Assembly: GCA_025449115.1 (NCBI GenBank)
Contig: JAHLKC010000053.1
Span: 172,385 to 236,384, forward strand
Length of the DNA: 64,000 nucleotides
Origin: Chytridium lagenaria
Taxonomy: Eukaryota > Chytridiomycota > Chytridiomycetes > Chytridiales > Chytridiaceae
Reading direction: 5' to 3'
Part shown: in pieces, positions 48,381 to 60,090 of the stretch
How positions within the stretch are numbered: the first letter of the stretch is position 1
Layout: every line of letters begins with the position of its first letter
The notes under the pieces: generated by a model
What the model was told of the DNA's origin: nothing
The model's database searches: none
What the model saw: only the letters and a program-made list of their open reading frames with translations
Program-made: the position numbers and the translations under genes

Positions 48381-48834
48381 GGGGAAAATCAAACCAAGGT
48401 AATCGCCGCACAACAAGCGCCGTGGGAGTGGACACTCGGTAAGGACAAGTTATTCAAGCTCTAAAAACAGAACCCGAAACCAAACAACGAATCATGCGCA
48501 ACACCGTTACGAAACACAAAGATATATAATGAGATCAACGCTAGATTTATTTTTCAAAACCCCAATTCCAGGCGCCACCCGCTTTCCACAAGAGAAACCG
48601 CAGGGGCGAAACCTTCAGAAAACAAAACAAACAACGGGTAAAAAAATAACAAAAACAAGAGATTCAAGATATCAGGTCACTGACAAACACAAAAAAAATG
48701 ACAGACAAAGGGGTGAAAATGATTTGGGTTGGACGAAACGAGAATGGGGGGATCAGGGAGATGGTTGGAGGGGGTTTCGTTTGGATTAAAGAAAGGGATG
48801 AAGACGGGAGGGAGGGGTGAAGAAGGGGGAAGGC
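48381..48834. other. 3' flank of acyl-CoA synthetase gene
   Basis: About 450 bp, A-rich then G-rich on the plus strand. No gene seen; it probably includes the 3' UTR and terminator of the minus-strand synthetase. Confidence 0.4.
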
Positions 48835-51503
48835 TTATTGCGCAATGGAAGCGTACATGGCGTTAATCTCAGCCTGGTAAAGCTTCTTTGCCTCAAACCT
48901 CTTCAACTTGAATGTAGGAGTCAAAAGGTTATTCTCCACCGACATCAAGTTTGAATCCAAATGAAGCGCCTTGATGTTTTCAAAGCCCTTCAAGCCTTCC
49001 TTTTTACCGTGCTCTTCAAGCGTCTTGAGTAATGCTTTGGTGAGCGTGGCGTCTTTGACGAGCTCGGAGAAGGGCTTGTCGATACCCTTGGATTTGGCCC
49101 AGGGGACGAAAATCTCTTCGTCGGGGATCACGATGCCGACAATGGTGGCTTGGAGAGAGTCACCGTAGACAAAGGCTTGGGCGACGAGTTCGTGTTTTTG
49201 GTACTGGAGACGAAAATTTTAGAGGGGTTTCCAAAAAGATCGGATGCAAAGGTGGGGCCGTAAGGATAGGATGTAAAGGTGTACAAGTATAAAGACTAGG
49301 AGATAAAAATAAAACTTACCACAATCTCAATCTTCTCGGGCGCAATGTACTCTCCTTGAGCGAGCTTGAAAATGTTCTTGACACGGTCGACAATCTTCAA
49401 CCTGCCCCTCTCATCCCACATACCAATGTCACCCGTCTTGCACCAACCATCCTCGGTAAGCACCTCTGCCGTCTTCTCAGGGCTCTTGTAGTACCCCTTG
49501 AATACACCAGCTCCACGGACCCAGATCTCACCACGGGGGTAGGGCTTGTCGAGAGAGGTGTAGTTCATGCTAGGAACGTCAACAAGCTTGACCTCGCAGG
49601 TGGGGACGGGGACACCAACGTGTCCAGAGGAAAGGTCGTAACGGTCAGTCTAAGCAAAAAAACCATCAGTCAACTGATACGTGCATGATTGAATAAAGAG
49701 AGAGGAAGAGGTGATCATTGTACTTACAACAGAGAGACCAGCGCAAGTCTCAGTCTGTCCGTAACCCTCAATCACGTCCGCAGAGAAACAGATCCTAAGG
49801 AAGTCCATGACATCAGCAGAGATGGGGGCAGCACCCGTAAACATGAGGCGAACATTTCCACCAAGCTTGGTGCGAATGTTACCAAACACAAGCTTATCCC
49901 AAAGCCAGTGGTTCACGGTTCCATTCGCCAACCCCTTCTTCTTGGCAGCAAAGGCAGAGTTGAAGAGCATCTGAGCAACAGCGCTCTTTGCCTTGACACC
50001 TGCCATGACTTTGTCGTAGATCCTGTTGTAGAGACGGGGCACAGAGGCAAACACGGTGGGCTTGAGCTCGGCAACGTCATCGAGGAGCTTGAGGGTGTCG
50101 CCTTGGTAAAAGCCGATACGACCACCTGCGTTGGTGAGGACGAGTTGAACGACACGCTCAAAGACGTGGGCGAGGGGGAGGTAGGAGATGTGGGAGTCGT
50201 CGCCGTTGATACCAGAGAAACGCTTGGCCTTGTAGAGCTCCTCAGCGGCAGCAAGGAAGGCAAGCAAGTTCTTGTGGGTAATGATGACACCCTTGGGAAG
50301 ACCAGTGGTACCTTTGTTTTTGTAGAATGTTAGTCATGACTGTAACAATAAAAATGAGGTACTAAAACAATTAAAACTAACCAGAGGTGTAGCAAATGGT
50401 GGCAATGGTGTCGGAGGTGGGGAGAATGGGGTCAGCGGGGGTCTCGGCACCCTCACGCTCAACATCGAGAATGGACACGACCTCGATACCAGCAGTCTTT
50501 CCAGCGGCGATAATCTCTTCATCGGGAATGTCCATGACGACAATGTGCTTCAAGTGGGGGAGCTTGGGCTTGAGGTCAATGAGAATCTTTGCCTTGTCCT
50601 TGGTGACAAGAATGACGGGGAGTTCGGCCTCGGTGGCAATGAATTCAATGGCCTCAGCACCGAGGGTGTCGTAAAGAGGAACGGTGACGAGGGAGTACAT
50701 GAAGCACGAGTGCTCACCAATGACCACTCGGGCCTGTTGATGGAGAAGAGACCGACATTGGAGTTGGGCGTAAGACCTCTCTTTAAGAGACCAGCACTGG
50801 ACAGAGAGGAAGGAATGCCTGGTTAGCATGACGTGACGATAGTAAATTTTTTGGGGAATGCACGAGACAAGGATCCGGAAATCGAAAAATTTTCACAGAG
50901 GAAAAAGGGATACGGCCATCGGAAATGGGGGTGGGGAGGCACCCAAAAGGAAAGCAACGCAACCAAACAACACTCACCCAAGGTTCTTGACTCTCTTAAA
51001 GATCTCGTTGTAAGACTGCCAGACGTAGGGTCCCGCAACGCCGTTGATGATGGGACGGTGTCCAAGGAAAGGCTTGTTGCCTGTGGATCAAATAGAAAGT
51101 ATTAATTGGCATATCCGAAAGGGTGATTATATGGACATGCATAAAACGAGAGTACTCACCAGCCTTCTTGACACCCTGAAGCAAGTTGTCGTGGAGGTTA
51201 GTGATACCTTCGGGGAACTCGACAGTCTTTCCGGTCGTAAGGAAGGCGTTGACGCGGGGCTATTGAGAGAGTAGAGTAGAGTAGAGTTGCAAAAGAAGGT
51301 TAATGACCGATCCATCATCATGATTTGACATTAAAACGAATCGATTTAAAAGAAAACAAGGTCTAGATCGCGCAGCACGTTGCATGTGCGAGACCCATGA
51401 TCGCCTGAGATGACTGTATTCAATTTACCTTTCCCTCTCCAGCAATGGTAGGTGCGCCGGCAACCTCCTTTGTAAACATGGTTGAGGCAGTAGGAGGAGT
51501 CAT
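48835..51503 (-). CDS. Long-chain acyl-CoA synthetase
   Basis: Activates long-chain fatty acids to acyl-CoA with ATP via an acyl-adenylate, feeding beta-oxidation and lipid synthesis (fungal FAA / animal ACSL family). ATG at 51503 gives [18 protein letters not shown]; stop 48835-48837. Seven or so exons join in frame with GT-AG introns and no indels. The AMP-binding P-loop reads [13 protein letters not shown], split by an intron at about 50312-50381. Further motifs are [15 protein letters not shown], the adenine site [14 protein letters not shown], and the ATP/AMP motif [21 protein letters not shown] with the linker [18 protein letters not shown]. The C-terminus ends NAMYASIAQ. Length (about 670 residues) suits the family. 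No peroxisomal SKL-type ending is present. Which fatty acid length it prefers is not visible. Confidence 0.97.
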
Positions 51504-51889
51504 TTGCTAATGTGTATGCGAGCAGTTGATGATGAGGTGGCAACTACTTTTGAATGGGATGTAGTGAGGTGTGGGGTGATGGGGGGGGGGGGGTGGATGG
51601 TTGGATGGGTGGGTGGTTGATGTTTCTTTGAATGAATGAATGAAAGGAAAGGGATGATTGGCGACTATTTATATACGTTTTTGTTTTTTTATAAATAATA
51701 TATTTAAATATTAAAGTTATATTCGAAGAGGCCCCTTTTGTGCATTTTGTTTTTTGTTGAAAAAACCGTAATTGTAGGTGATACAAACCTTTATTATTCT
51801 TATAATTGTTATTATTATTCTTGTTATTATTTATTTATTAATATTATTTATAAATAATAATAATAATCAAATCAAAACTGTAGGTGGAC

Positions 51890-51932
51890 AAGAAGAAAGA
51901 AGAAAGAAGAAGAAAGAAGAAGAAGAAGAAAA
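51890..51932 (+). repeat. GAA-rich microsatellite
   Basis: Imperfect AAGAAGAAAGAAG run at the start of the AT-rich region. Confidence 0.85.
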
Positions 51933-52064
51933 CCCTTTTTATTTAATTGATTAGTCGATTTGCTATTGGCTCATCATAACTCTAGTGTTATGCAAGTGCT
52001 TGTGCAACAGGACAACGGAAACTTTATTAATTAGTACTTTATATATTGCACAAGGGTAGAAACC

Positions 52065-52096
52065 ACACACAATCACACACACACACACACACCACC
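52065..52096 (+). repeat. AC microsatellite
   Basis: CACACACAC run, interrupted once, followed by ACC units. Confidence 0.85.
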
Positions 52097-53742
52097 ACCA
52101 TCAACCCTCGTGAGATCATATTGTGTCACATCATTCTCATGATAAATAAATAAATAATAATATTTAATGCAAATAGGTAGCAATAATAATTCATCATCAC
52201 ATATACGTCATGCAGTAATGTATTAATGTAATTAATTGTTAATTATCATTTCTTTGTGTTTCATGAATAACCCTAAAAATTGATACCTAATAAATAAGAA
52301 ATAAACACCTCATAGCCTATAATAGATATTTCTCTTGTTATAATGAATAATAAAGTTTCCGAGAGAAAACGTGACCTGCAATATATAGATGATAATGAGA
52401 TAATATATTAAATATGTAAGTTACTTGAAAAGTCATGCATTATTATGACAGTCTTTGTCTACCCATTTATTAATTATATATATATAGGCTTATGATAATA
52501 ACTATAAATACAAAAGTCTATAATAAATAACAATAGATAAATACATTCTCGATCCAAGTGATTCCATAATAATATATAGAATAAATAAAAATAAAATAAA
52601 ATGAAATCAAAATCATGAGATGAGCTCAGTATAATAGGTAGTATGAGGTGATAAGATGAATAACTATAAATAAATAAAATAATATTAATAATTAATTATA
52701 TGTACGTCAAATAAAGAGAAAAGAAGAAAATAAATAAAAGAGAGAAAACACAAAAGACAAACAAAGATCAATACTTGTTATTTATTATTATACACTCTTA
52801 TTAGAATGTAATAAATATTTAATAATATCACTTTTTAAAATACTTAAACACTATTATTACATAGTATTACATATTTATATAATATATATTAAATATTATG
52901 TTAATACGAATAATGCTTCTATCTATATACATGAGACCATGTGACTATATACCTATAGGATTGCTCGTATGATGTATATATCGCCCAAACCTTGTAATAT
53001 GTAATATGCTGTCAAAGGGGGCTTATGCATCCACAGCCACAACAACGTGTCCAAGGGTATCCCATCATCTCCGAATGAAATGGAAAAACTGCATATTGAA
53101 AAACGTTCATAATATATGTAGGGGTTGCTTTTAACAAAACTAATACTGCAAACTGCATCCGGAATAACGCCATGTCACGGAATGACCGGATTACACTTTG
53201 ATGTGCATACAGCAGTCACCGGAATATATCTAATTCAACGGTGCATGGCAAATTAGTTAAATAAACTCTAAAAGAACAATATTTTTTATAAATAAATTTT
53301 AATTCGTTGTGCACGCATTACCAAGTCAATTTAATGCAGTATAGTTAACCTTGGTATAGTCCGAGTCTATGGCATTAAACGAAAAGGTTATGCTCGATAA
53401 AGGAGCAATGTCTGTAGATATCGAGAATCTGTCGGGATTGGAAGAATTTGTTTAGCGGAAAAGTTTATAGTCTGTGCAATCACGTTTTCTCGTTTTGTTG
53501 TAGGTCAAGCGCAGTGAATGTTTAATACAAAAAGAAGCCAAGTTTTTCTCTCAATACCCTCAATGTCATCATTCGACAAGAATATCCATAATAATAATAA
53601 TGAAGAAAAAAGAATATCAGAATAAGAGGTTCAACCATTTCTAAACTACAAATAACAAATAAATTTATAAAAGCTTTTAACCCCCGCCCCCACAAGGGAT
53701 CTTAAACACATACAAAAACCAACACAACTTCCCCACATCCAG

Positions 53743-55161
53743 TCATGGTTCCCTTATCCAAGACTGCTGAAACTGATGCTCCACCAACACCCTCTCAGAG
53801 CTCGGCGGTTTCAAATCAATCCAATTCCTATACCCAAAAGCAAACGTCGGCATAAACCCTACACTCCCCACAACCTCATACCCTCTCACAACATCCTCCG
53901 ATCCCAACACCTTCTCTCCCCGTCCCTCACTCTGCTCCTTCAACCACTCTTCAACCACAACAGTAAACCGTCCAGGTCCAGTCCTCATCAATATATCCAT
54001 CGTCCAACTCCCACTGCTTTTAATCTTTCCCGATTTTTCACCGTGAACCCGAGTCACAATCGATCTCAAGAGTTTCAGCATAAAGGGGTGACGGGGGCGA
54101 AAGGCAAACGCCCATTGACACCATTGAATTCGGAATGCAAAATTCTGATTGATCCGCTCCTGTTCAGTAAGGTGAGCCTCGGCCCCAATGAATCCCTGTA
54201 TCAACGGTCCAGCCCTTGTATCGTTTAAAAGAGTGGCGTAAGGCGTTGCTCCAGATCTCTCGTAATCAAAGAAACGATGCCACGTGTCGATTTCTTGTTT
54301 AGGGTAAACGTCACTGTCAACGTAAAGTCCTCCACGAAGGTACATGACAAGGTATCTCCAAAGATCCGCTCTTTCCACGACTTTTCCAAAACCATTATAA
54401 ACTTCAAGTAGTCCAGGTACAATCGCCTCGCCTTCCTCTTTCACCATTTTCAGCATATCGTCGTCGTCATAGAGAATAAGCGTAAACTCTGGGTTTTGTT
54501 GTTTCCAATTCGCAACGTTGCCTTTGACGCCGTCTTTGAGGTTGGTTTTCGAGGGGACGGTGATGTGGATCATCCGTGGAATGTAGAGATCATTGGTGAT
54601 GGTTGCAGTGGAGTTTGCGACGGGGATGAAGGGCGTCATGAATGGGTAGATGTGGGGATGGGCAGTGTTTTGTTTCTCTTTAGGGGGTGGTGGAGGGCGG
54701 TCGTTATGATGATGTTCGGGTGCGGGTGCTTCATTTAAGCTTCCATCTGTTTCAAAGAAAAAGTGTAGACATGATGCCAGCATGATCAGATCAATGGATG
54801 CATGTAAAGTAGAAAAAAAAGCTACATCTTTTAATACATCCATAACCCCAAATCCATTCCTCCTTTAAATCCCATTTATCCCAATCCCCAACTCCACCCC
54901 AAAAGCATTTCACAGTCAAACCCTCAACCATCAACCTCCCCCATCTTTCATCAAATCCAATAACAACTCTCATCAAATCCAATAACGACTCTTACCTTGC
55001 ACTTTAACATCCGACTCCACAGGCGCACTCCCAAACAAGAACCCCGGCGCAAACACCAAGATCAAATTACACAACACCAACAACACTATGATCGATGCAC
55101 AGAGATGCTTGAATCCTAGTCTCGGCTGTTTAGTGTGATGACGGTGCTGCGATGGAGCCAT
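53743..55161 (-). CDS. GT32-family glycosyltransferase (OCH1/mannosyltransferase-like), type II membrane protein
   Basis: Golgi glycosyltransferase with the GT32 'Gly_transf_sug' fold, as in alpha-1,6-mannosyltransferases. Two exons: 55161-54996 and 54746-53743, joined in frame (Gln-55, then Asp). The start at 55161 (MAPSQHRHHTKQPRLGF) is preferred over the ATG at 55182 because it leaves a short basic cytosolic tail before the signal anchor CASIIVLLVLCNLILVFAPG. A stem rich in Pro and His follows. The catalytic domain begins IPRMIHITVPS, continues WKQQNPEFTLILYDDDD and carries the DxD metal/sugar-nucleotide motif in RADLWRYLVMYLRGGLYVDS / DVYP. The end is VEHQFQQSWIREP, stop at 53743. About 390 residues, intact. 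The acceptor is unknown. Confidence 0.87.
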
Positions 55162-55388
55162 GATTGCCCGTGGCAATAACAATGTCCGTTCTAAATTTTT
55201 TTTTGACCCCGCGCCAAAGCACCCTTGGAGACGTTACACGACATTCAGACTGTATCGGACAAAGGAAATGGCTTTCTCTCATAGCCATCATCGGAGCTGG
55301 TTACAACTTTCAAGGCATTTCAGTGGAGCGCCTTTATTTTTTTGAGGTCTTGCTGAGATTGTTCACTGTTTTTGCCTTCCCACAATGG

Positions 55389-55897
55389 ATGTTGAGTGTC
55401 GGTGATGGCGGCGAATACCTTGTTAAGGTGATGACGAGATATCCAGATGATGATAATTGGAATTTCAAAGAGTATTTCGGATGACCTCGGTGAAGGCGGC
55501 GAATATACCTGCTGAGGTGATGACGAGATATCCAGATGATGATAATTGGGAATTTCAAAGAGTATTTCGGACGACCTCGGTGACGGCGGCGAATATACCT
55601 GCTGAGGTGATGACGAGATATCCAGATGATGATAATTGGGAATTTCAAAGAGTATTTCGGACGAACTCGGTGACGGCGGCGAATATACCTGCTGAGGTGA
55701 TGACGAGATATCCTGATGATGATAATTGGGAATTTCACAGAGTATTTCGGACGAACTCGGTGAAGGCGGCGAATATACCTGCTGAGGTGATGACGAGATA
55801 TCCTGATGATGATAACTGGGAATTTCAAAGAGTTTCCAACAATGAATACGATATCGAGTACTGGGATCGAGAGCTTTTGTTTTCCGTACATCATTGA
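55389..55897 (+). CDS. ORF built of a 30-residue tandem repeat
   Basis: Not recognised. Five near-identical 90-bp units (about 55400-55850) encode a 30-residue repeat. Its core is EVMTRYPDDDNWEFQRVF, followed by RTNSVTAANIPA. A candidate start is ATG 55389 (MLSVGDGGEYLVKVMTRYP). One G missing in the first unit (near 55459: TTGGAA against TTGGGAA in later units) shifts the frame; if corrected the ORF runs through all units to a unique end, EYDIEYWDRELLF, stop at 55895-55897. Because 90 is divisible by three, the minus strand is also open across the array, so coding strand is not certain. It starts about 230 bp from the divergent glycosyltransferase. Confidence 0.35.
55400..55850. repeat. 90-bp tandem repeat, five units
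   Basis: The word GATGACGAGATATCC recurs at 90-bp steps (ending near 55440, 55530, 55620, 55710 and 55800). Units differ by a few substitutions such as CCAGATGAT/CCTGATGAT. Confidence 0.95.
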
Positions 55898-56778
55898 AAT
55901 GGATGAGCCGGTTGATCAAAGTAGCGAGAGTAAGGAAACGATTTCATTGTGGATGTTGTATCCAGGATCAGGTTGAATTTAACGGTGCAGACCCCAACTT
56001 TTGTCGCCGTCTTTATTCAATTGAAGGGACCTTAAGAGTTCATGCGCGCTTCGAATGAAAAAAAAAGGCTATCATCTCTAGCAAGACTTTTGACCCTCGT
56101 GCTGAAGAGCGTCCGCGATTATGACCTATTACGGGCTGGGATTTGAAAAGCTTTGATCTCGACTTTATTCTCAACAACGAGAGGATTAAAGTCCCCGTAT
56201 CGATTCCCCTTGGTTCCATGCAGTCCATACCTGGGACAAATCTGGTCGTAATCGTCAGTGACAAAGTTCACATTGGACTCTTTTGCTGGGATGAGACGCA
56301 GAAAGACTTCACTAAGGCGGGGGGTGATGCGACCAACGTGTTTAAGGAAGCACTCGGTACCTTTGCTAGTGATAAAAGTTGTTAGATCTGAGTTAGGGGG
56401 CAGATATATGAAGGATACATTATACGGGCAATTGGGTTAGAGGGTTAGGGTCGGTTTCTTAATTAAATATAGATCACCTTTTTTTCACGGATCTTTTTAT
56501 TTCACTCTGCGCGTTTATCGGGAATATATTTTTCATTTTCAGATTTTTTTCTTTTCTATGTACCAAAAGAAGTCAAAAGTAAATTCCACTTTATTATTTT
56601 CTGATCTTATTTTATTCATTTATTGGAACCTTATATAGACAACGGGTATTATTAATTAAATACAAGAGGGGCGATCTAAAAGTTGAATAAAGACACTGAT
56701 AATTTCACCCGCCCGTCCATAAGGTTGCGAAGATATAAATAATTTCACAAACAACTGCATAAATTGACTGACAATCCA
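55898..56778. other. Intergenic with possible gene remnant
   Basis: An 80-codon ORF at 56143-56385 (MKSFDLDFILNNERIKVPV) has a protein-like composition but no recognised family; it may be a remnant or exon of the repeat-containing gene upstream. The rest, 56390-56778, is AT-rich and empty. Confidence 0.3.
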
Positions 56779-57997
56779 ATGATGGATGCGAATACTCTAT
56801 GGAGACTACCTGATCTTTGTCTGATAGAATGCCTTGCTTATCTGCCTCTTGCAGATTTACTTCGGATGCGTCGCATGAGCTCCACGGGGCGCCAACGCAT
56901 CGAATCAATCACCCGGCTTTACTCCTTTGCACACAGATACGTGCACCAACTCATGAAAATACGTAAACCTTCCGATAAGAATTTTGTGCGCAAACACTCA
57001 CCGTTTGTTCATCTGCCAGCAAGCTTCACCGTAGCCCTGTTCGAGCAATATGGTCTTTCCGAAATCGGTCTTCTGATGGGTCCCACCCGAATCCTTGATC
57101 CACAAGACTTGGGTGAACCTTTCGCACAAGTGATTCTTGAGAGCTTGCGCCGGACCGTTTTAGATACAAAAAAGCTTCTAAGGGTACAAAATGTCACCAT
57201 GTATACCAAAGACTGTGTGGACTGCCGCAGTGGGCGATCTTGGCCAACGACATGGAGCTCTTTGACGGAATTCTAAAGCTTTTTGACAAAGCAAAGCCTG
57301 CCGGAAATTCTAGCTTTATTAGCTTTGTCTGATGCCTGTCGGTGGGATCGGCCGGTTTTTGTCCGTCGCCTTCTGGATCTGTCTGTGCCACTCTGTGATG
57401 GCTTTGTCAGGGACGCATGCTGGGGAGGTAGCATAGAGATCTTCGAACTGCTCCTGTCTTTAGGGTTGAAACACCCCCTTAGTCCTTACTATGGTCTCAC
57501 TACGGCGGTGGAACGGAATCACTTTCCTCTCGTACGCCATCTAATCGAGAGCAAGGGTTTGGAACCAATGATATCGACCATCACTAGCGCAATACTTAAA
57601 GGGCATACGACCTGGCAGATTACCTCTGTTCGTTCCCAAATCAAGATGCCTTTGTCCGCTTTGCACCGAGGATGCTTCGTCAGGTCCTAACCCGACATGT
57701 TGGGTCCCTAGTATTTAAACCTGATGCTACTGCGATCACCTATGTGCTCAGCCAACCCAAGATCGCGAGCGCAATACGCTGGATGATTGGCGTAGGAGGC
57801 TCCGGGACAGCATTGACCGTTCGAGTGACTTGCTGCCCCTTTTAGTGAAATGCCAGCATACTTGGCCAGTGCTGGATGAGATGATTGAATATACTAGGAC
57901 ATTGCCACCCAAGCCTGATTCTCTGTTCGTACTTGAAGTATTAGAGGGTGCCAAAACTTTGAGCTCTGGCGTTTTGCAAGGATCGGAAGTTGCATGA
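56779..57997 (+). CDS. F-box-like protein with ankyrin-type repeats, frameshifted
   Basis: ATG at 56779 (a second in-frame ATG follows directly). The N-terminus WRLPDLCLIECLAYLPLADL then RMRRMSSTGRQRIE looks like an F-box, the Skp1-binding motif of SCF ubiquitin ligases. Ankyrin-like units follow: DRPVFVRRLLDLSVPLCDG, VRDACWGGSIEIFELLLSLG and LTTAVERNHFPLVRHLIESK (about 57340-57560). Further helical sequence (AYDLADYLCSFPNQDAFV, RFAPRMLRQVLTRHVGSL) and LDEMIEYTRTLPPKPDS lead to a stop at 57995-57997. Four frame changes are needed (about 57215, 57300, 57600 and 57775). No introns are evident. It may be a pseudogene of an expanded fungal family or carry assembly indels. The F-box call is moderate, ankyrin moderate to good. 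Confidence 0.6.
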
Positions 57998-58311
57998 TTT
58001 CCATGCCACACGTCTCTACACAAACAACTACTCCCATCAAATAAGAATACTTTAGTAGAGCAATAATAAAGAGGGATATTTTATTCATTGAAAAGAATTT
58101 TTAACTGCCTGGTGGGATTCAAGGATCAACCTTTTGGTTGCGGAAACAGAGTAGTGAAGTGGAGGAGAGACTCAGACAGACTGTCCAAGTGGTGCAGAAA
58201 CGGAATTTAAAGACGAAAGTGATATGTAATAGGATATGCGGTACATAAACGATGGATACTTCTTTGTGAGTACAATATTATCGATAAACAATTACTTGAT
58301 ATCGATATTGA
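57998..58311. other. Intergenic
   Basis: About 310 bp between the F-box/ankyrin gene and a minus-strand ORF. Nothing seen. Confidence 0.4.
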
Positions 58312-58629
58312 CTAAAAAGATTTCTTGAACCACTGACAACTGTAGCTTCCTGCCGTCCCAGTGGCGTAGGAGTAATTTGGAGCACGATATTCGTTGTCTT
58401 CATGTGCCGAAGCAATCGACTCATCTTGAAGAGGGTTGGGGTTGAAAGGGTCAAATGGTACTGGTACAACGTGGTTATGTGACGATTGAAAGGATGTTGG
58501 GATGAAGGGCATAGCACTGGCGGTCTCCAAGGAAGATTCTTCTTTTAACGGCATCCAGAATAACGAGAACCCAATAATTGTTGCCAATGTTTTTCGGAAA
58601 CAAAAAGAACCCTAACACCATACGCCATG
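58312..58629 (-). CDS. Small hypothetical protein with N-terminal hydrophobic segment
   Basis: Not recognised. The open frame ends at 58312 and contains TLATIIGFSLFWMPLKEES, a likely membrane or signal segment, then a Ser/Pro/His-rich tail (SFQSSHNHVVPVPFDPFNP). It has no in-frame ATG of its own. An ATG at 58629 (MAYGVRVLFVSEK) would join it if one base of the A run near 58593 is an insertion, giving about 105 residues. Weak call. Confidence 0.25.
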
Positions 58630-59279
58630 ATTACTTAGCCCCAAAACACTGCATATCTGGCTGCTTATCAAATCATGGCTTCTCACATTCACACCCAACC
58701 TGAGATGGAGTCCGATGAACCGACCGCTGCTGGATATTACGCGTCATGGATGGCTTGACGCAGCGCCCCTTACTTTTCTGTGAAGAATAAACGCGTCAGA
58801 ACGCATCGTGGAGATACAGTTTTGTCTCCTCTTCCTTTTTGTCAAACAGTTTTCTTTTGTCGTTTTTCCACTCCTTGATGTTTAATTTAGTTTAAATTTT
58901 TCCGTTATCTTGTTTATCCGCCAATCAGGGTTGGTACGCGTTGCGTAAGGTATGTTTTGTAAGTTATATTTTGTTTCCAACGTGTAAGTTATATTTTGTT
59001 TCCAACGCATTTGGTTGGTGTGATTCGTTTATTTCTTGTTTATCATTGTTTAAGTTCATTTCTTCTTATCACTGAAGCCAGTTTGTATATGAGATGTTGA
59101 TGCCGCATATGGCCTACTTATTGTTGCGGCAGGTTTACCGCTTTGTGTATGGGATTTATTGGTTTACATGTCTTGAACGAGTCAGAGGCGTGATGAACGG
59201 CATCTGCCGCTAGGGGAAGCGTTTCAGTTTAAGAACGCGTATAAAAGGCAAAGAATTTTATTGAATAAAAGTAAGTGAA
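58630..59279. other. Intergenic, left flank of inverted-repeat element
   Basis: About 650 bp. A short tandem duplication, GTAAGTTATATTTTGTTTCCAACG-like, occurs at 58960-59005. No gene seen. Confidence 0.4.
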
Positions 59280-59337
59280 TAAAGAAATACACAAAATACA
59301 AATTAGGGTTAGACACAACATATGCACACACATATAA
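59280..59337 (+). repeat. Left inverted repeat of the element
   Basis: Matches the reverse complement of 61014-61070; the inner 27 bases, AGACACAACATATGCACACA plus CATATAA, are identical. Confidence 0.85.
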
Positions 59338-59343
59338 TTGGCA

Positions 59344-59377
59344 TTTTTATTGAAGGAGGTGGCGCGCATATGTGCCG
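59344..59377 (+). repeat. 34-bp direct repeat, copy 1
   Basis: Identical to 60979-61012. It starts TTTTTATTGAAGGAGGTG and ends in the near-palindrome GGCGCGCATATGTGCCG. Confidence 0.9.
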
Positions 59378-59445
59378 ATTATATGGGTTATATCCCATAG
59401 GTAAAAACCGTAGACAAGTAATAACCTTTCTACTAATTTCCGATG

Positions 59446-59532
59446 TACGTAAGGCCCGTACGGGCCCGTACGGGTACTTGTATTTCATTATATTGTCAAA
59501 TGACTTTTGAGCCGTACGGCTCCGGACGGATC
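59446..59532. repeat. Cluster of CCGTACGG palindromes
   Basis: GCCCGTACGGGCCCGTACGG at about 59456-59475 and AGCCGTACGGCT at about 59510-59522. Related copies occur near 59935, 59970 and 60793, all within the element. Confidence 0.75.
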
Positions 59533-60090
59533 GTTGTTAGTTTTTGCACCCTTCCCCCATGTTGGCCATACAGTTTCTGCATGACTGTTAATCCGTACAT
59601 TTATATTGTATAATAACGGACTTATTTACGATGTGGCAAGCCATATTTGCTTTATTTGAGGCATCGTACATCATTGCATCATGAGCGTGTTGCTATAGAA
59701 TGTTTATATTAATACAACTGATAGGCTTCGTTACTTATGTAATTCGTAGGCATGCCAGCGGTCAACAACCGCACCAAACTCTACTCGCACTTTTTTTGCC
59801 ATCACATAAATTTAAACATCGATCTGCGCTCTAAGCAAATCTATTTTTTGCTTGATTACCAAGGATTTATAGGATTTCAAACTTAGGATATAAATTTGAA
59901 ATTAGAGCTGGGTGACTATTCACAAATATTAAGCCGTACGTCCCGGCGGGGCCTCCGGCCGTACCGTATGGTCACTAAAGTCAAAGTAATTTAAATTTCA
60001 ATTACGTTTATAAGCTTATCATTCATTCTAATGCGAGGTAAGTCATTAATATAATCTAGACGGCTTTTCATTTATTCTCATATACAGATG

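Larger units (their letters stand above)
51504..53742. other. AT-rich gene-free region
   Basis: About 2.2 kb, by far the most AT-rich part of the window from about 51650 to 52930, made of TAATAA/ATAAATA-type words. It includes a 12-base G run (about 51583), a GAA tract (51890-51932) and an AC tract (52065-52096). No ORF of interest. The first 150 bp should contain the synthetase promoter. The rest could be a degenerate repeat island or a replication or centromere-like AT island; no evidence decides. Confidence 0.6.

Noticed and set aside
55320..55919. Minus-strand 199-codon ORF across the 90-bp repeat
   Set aside because: It is open because the repeat length is divisible by three; the plus-strand version has a candidate start and unique ends, though strand remains uncertain.
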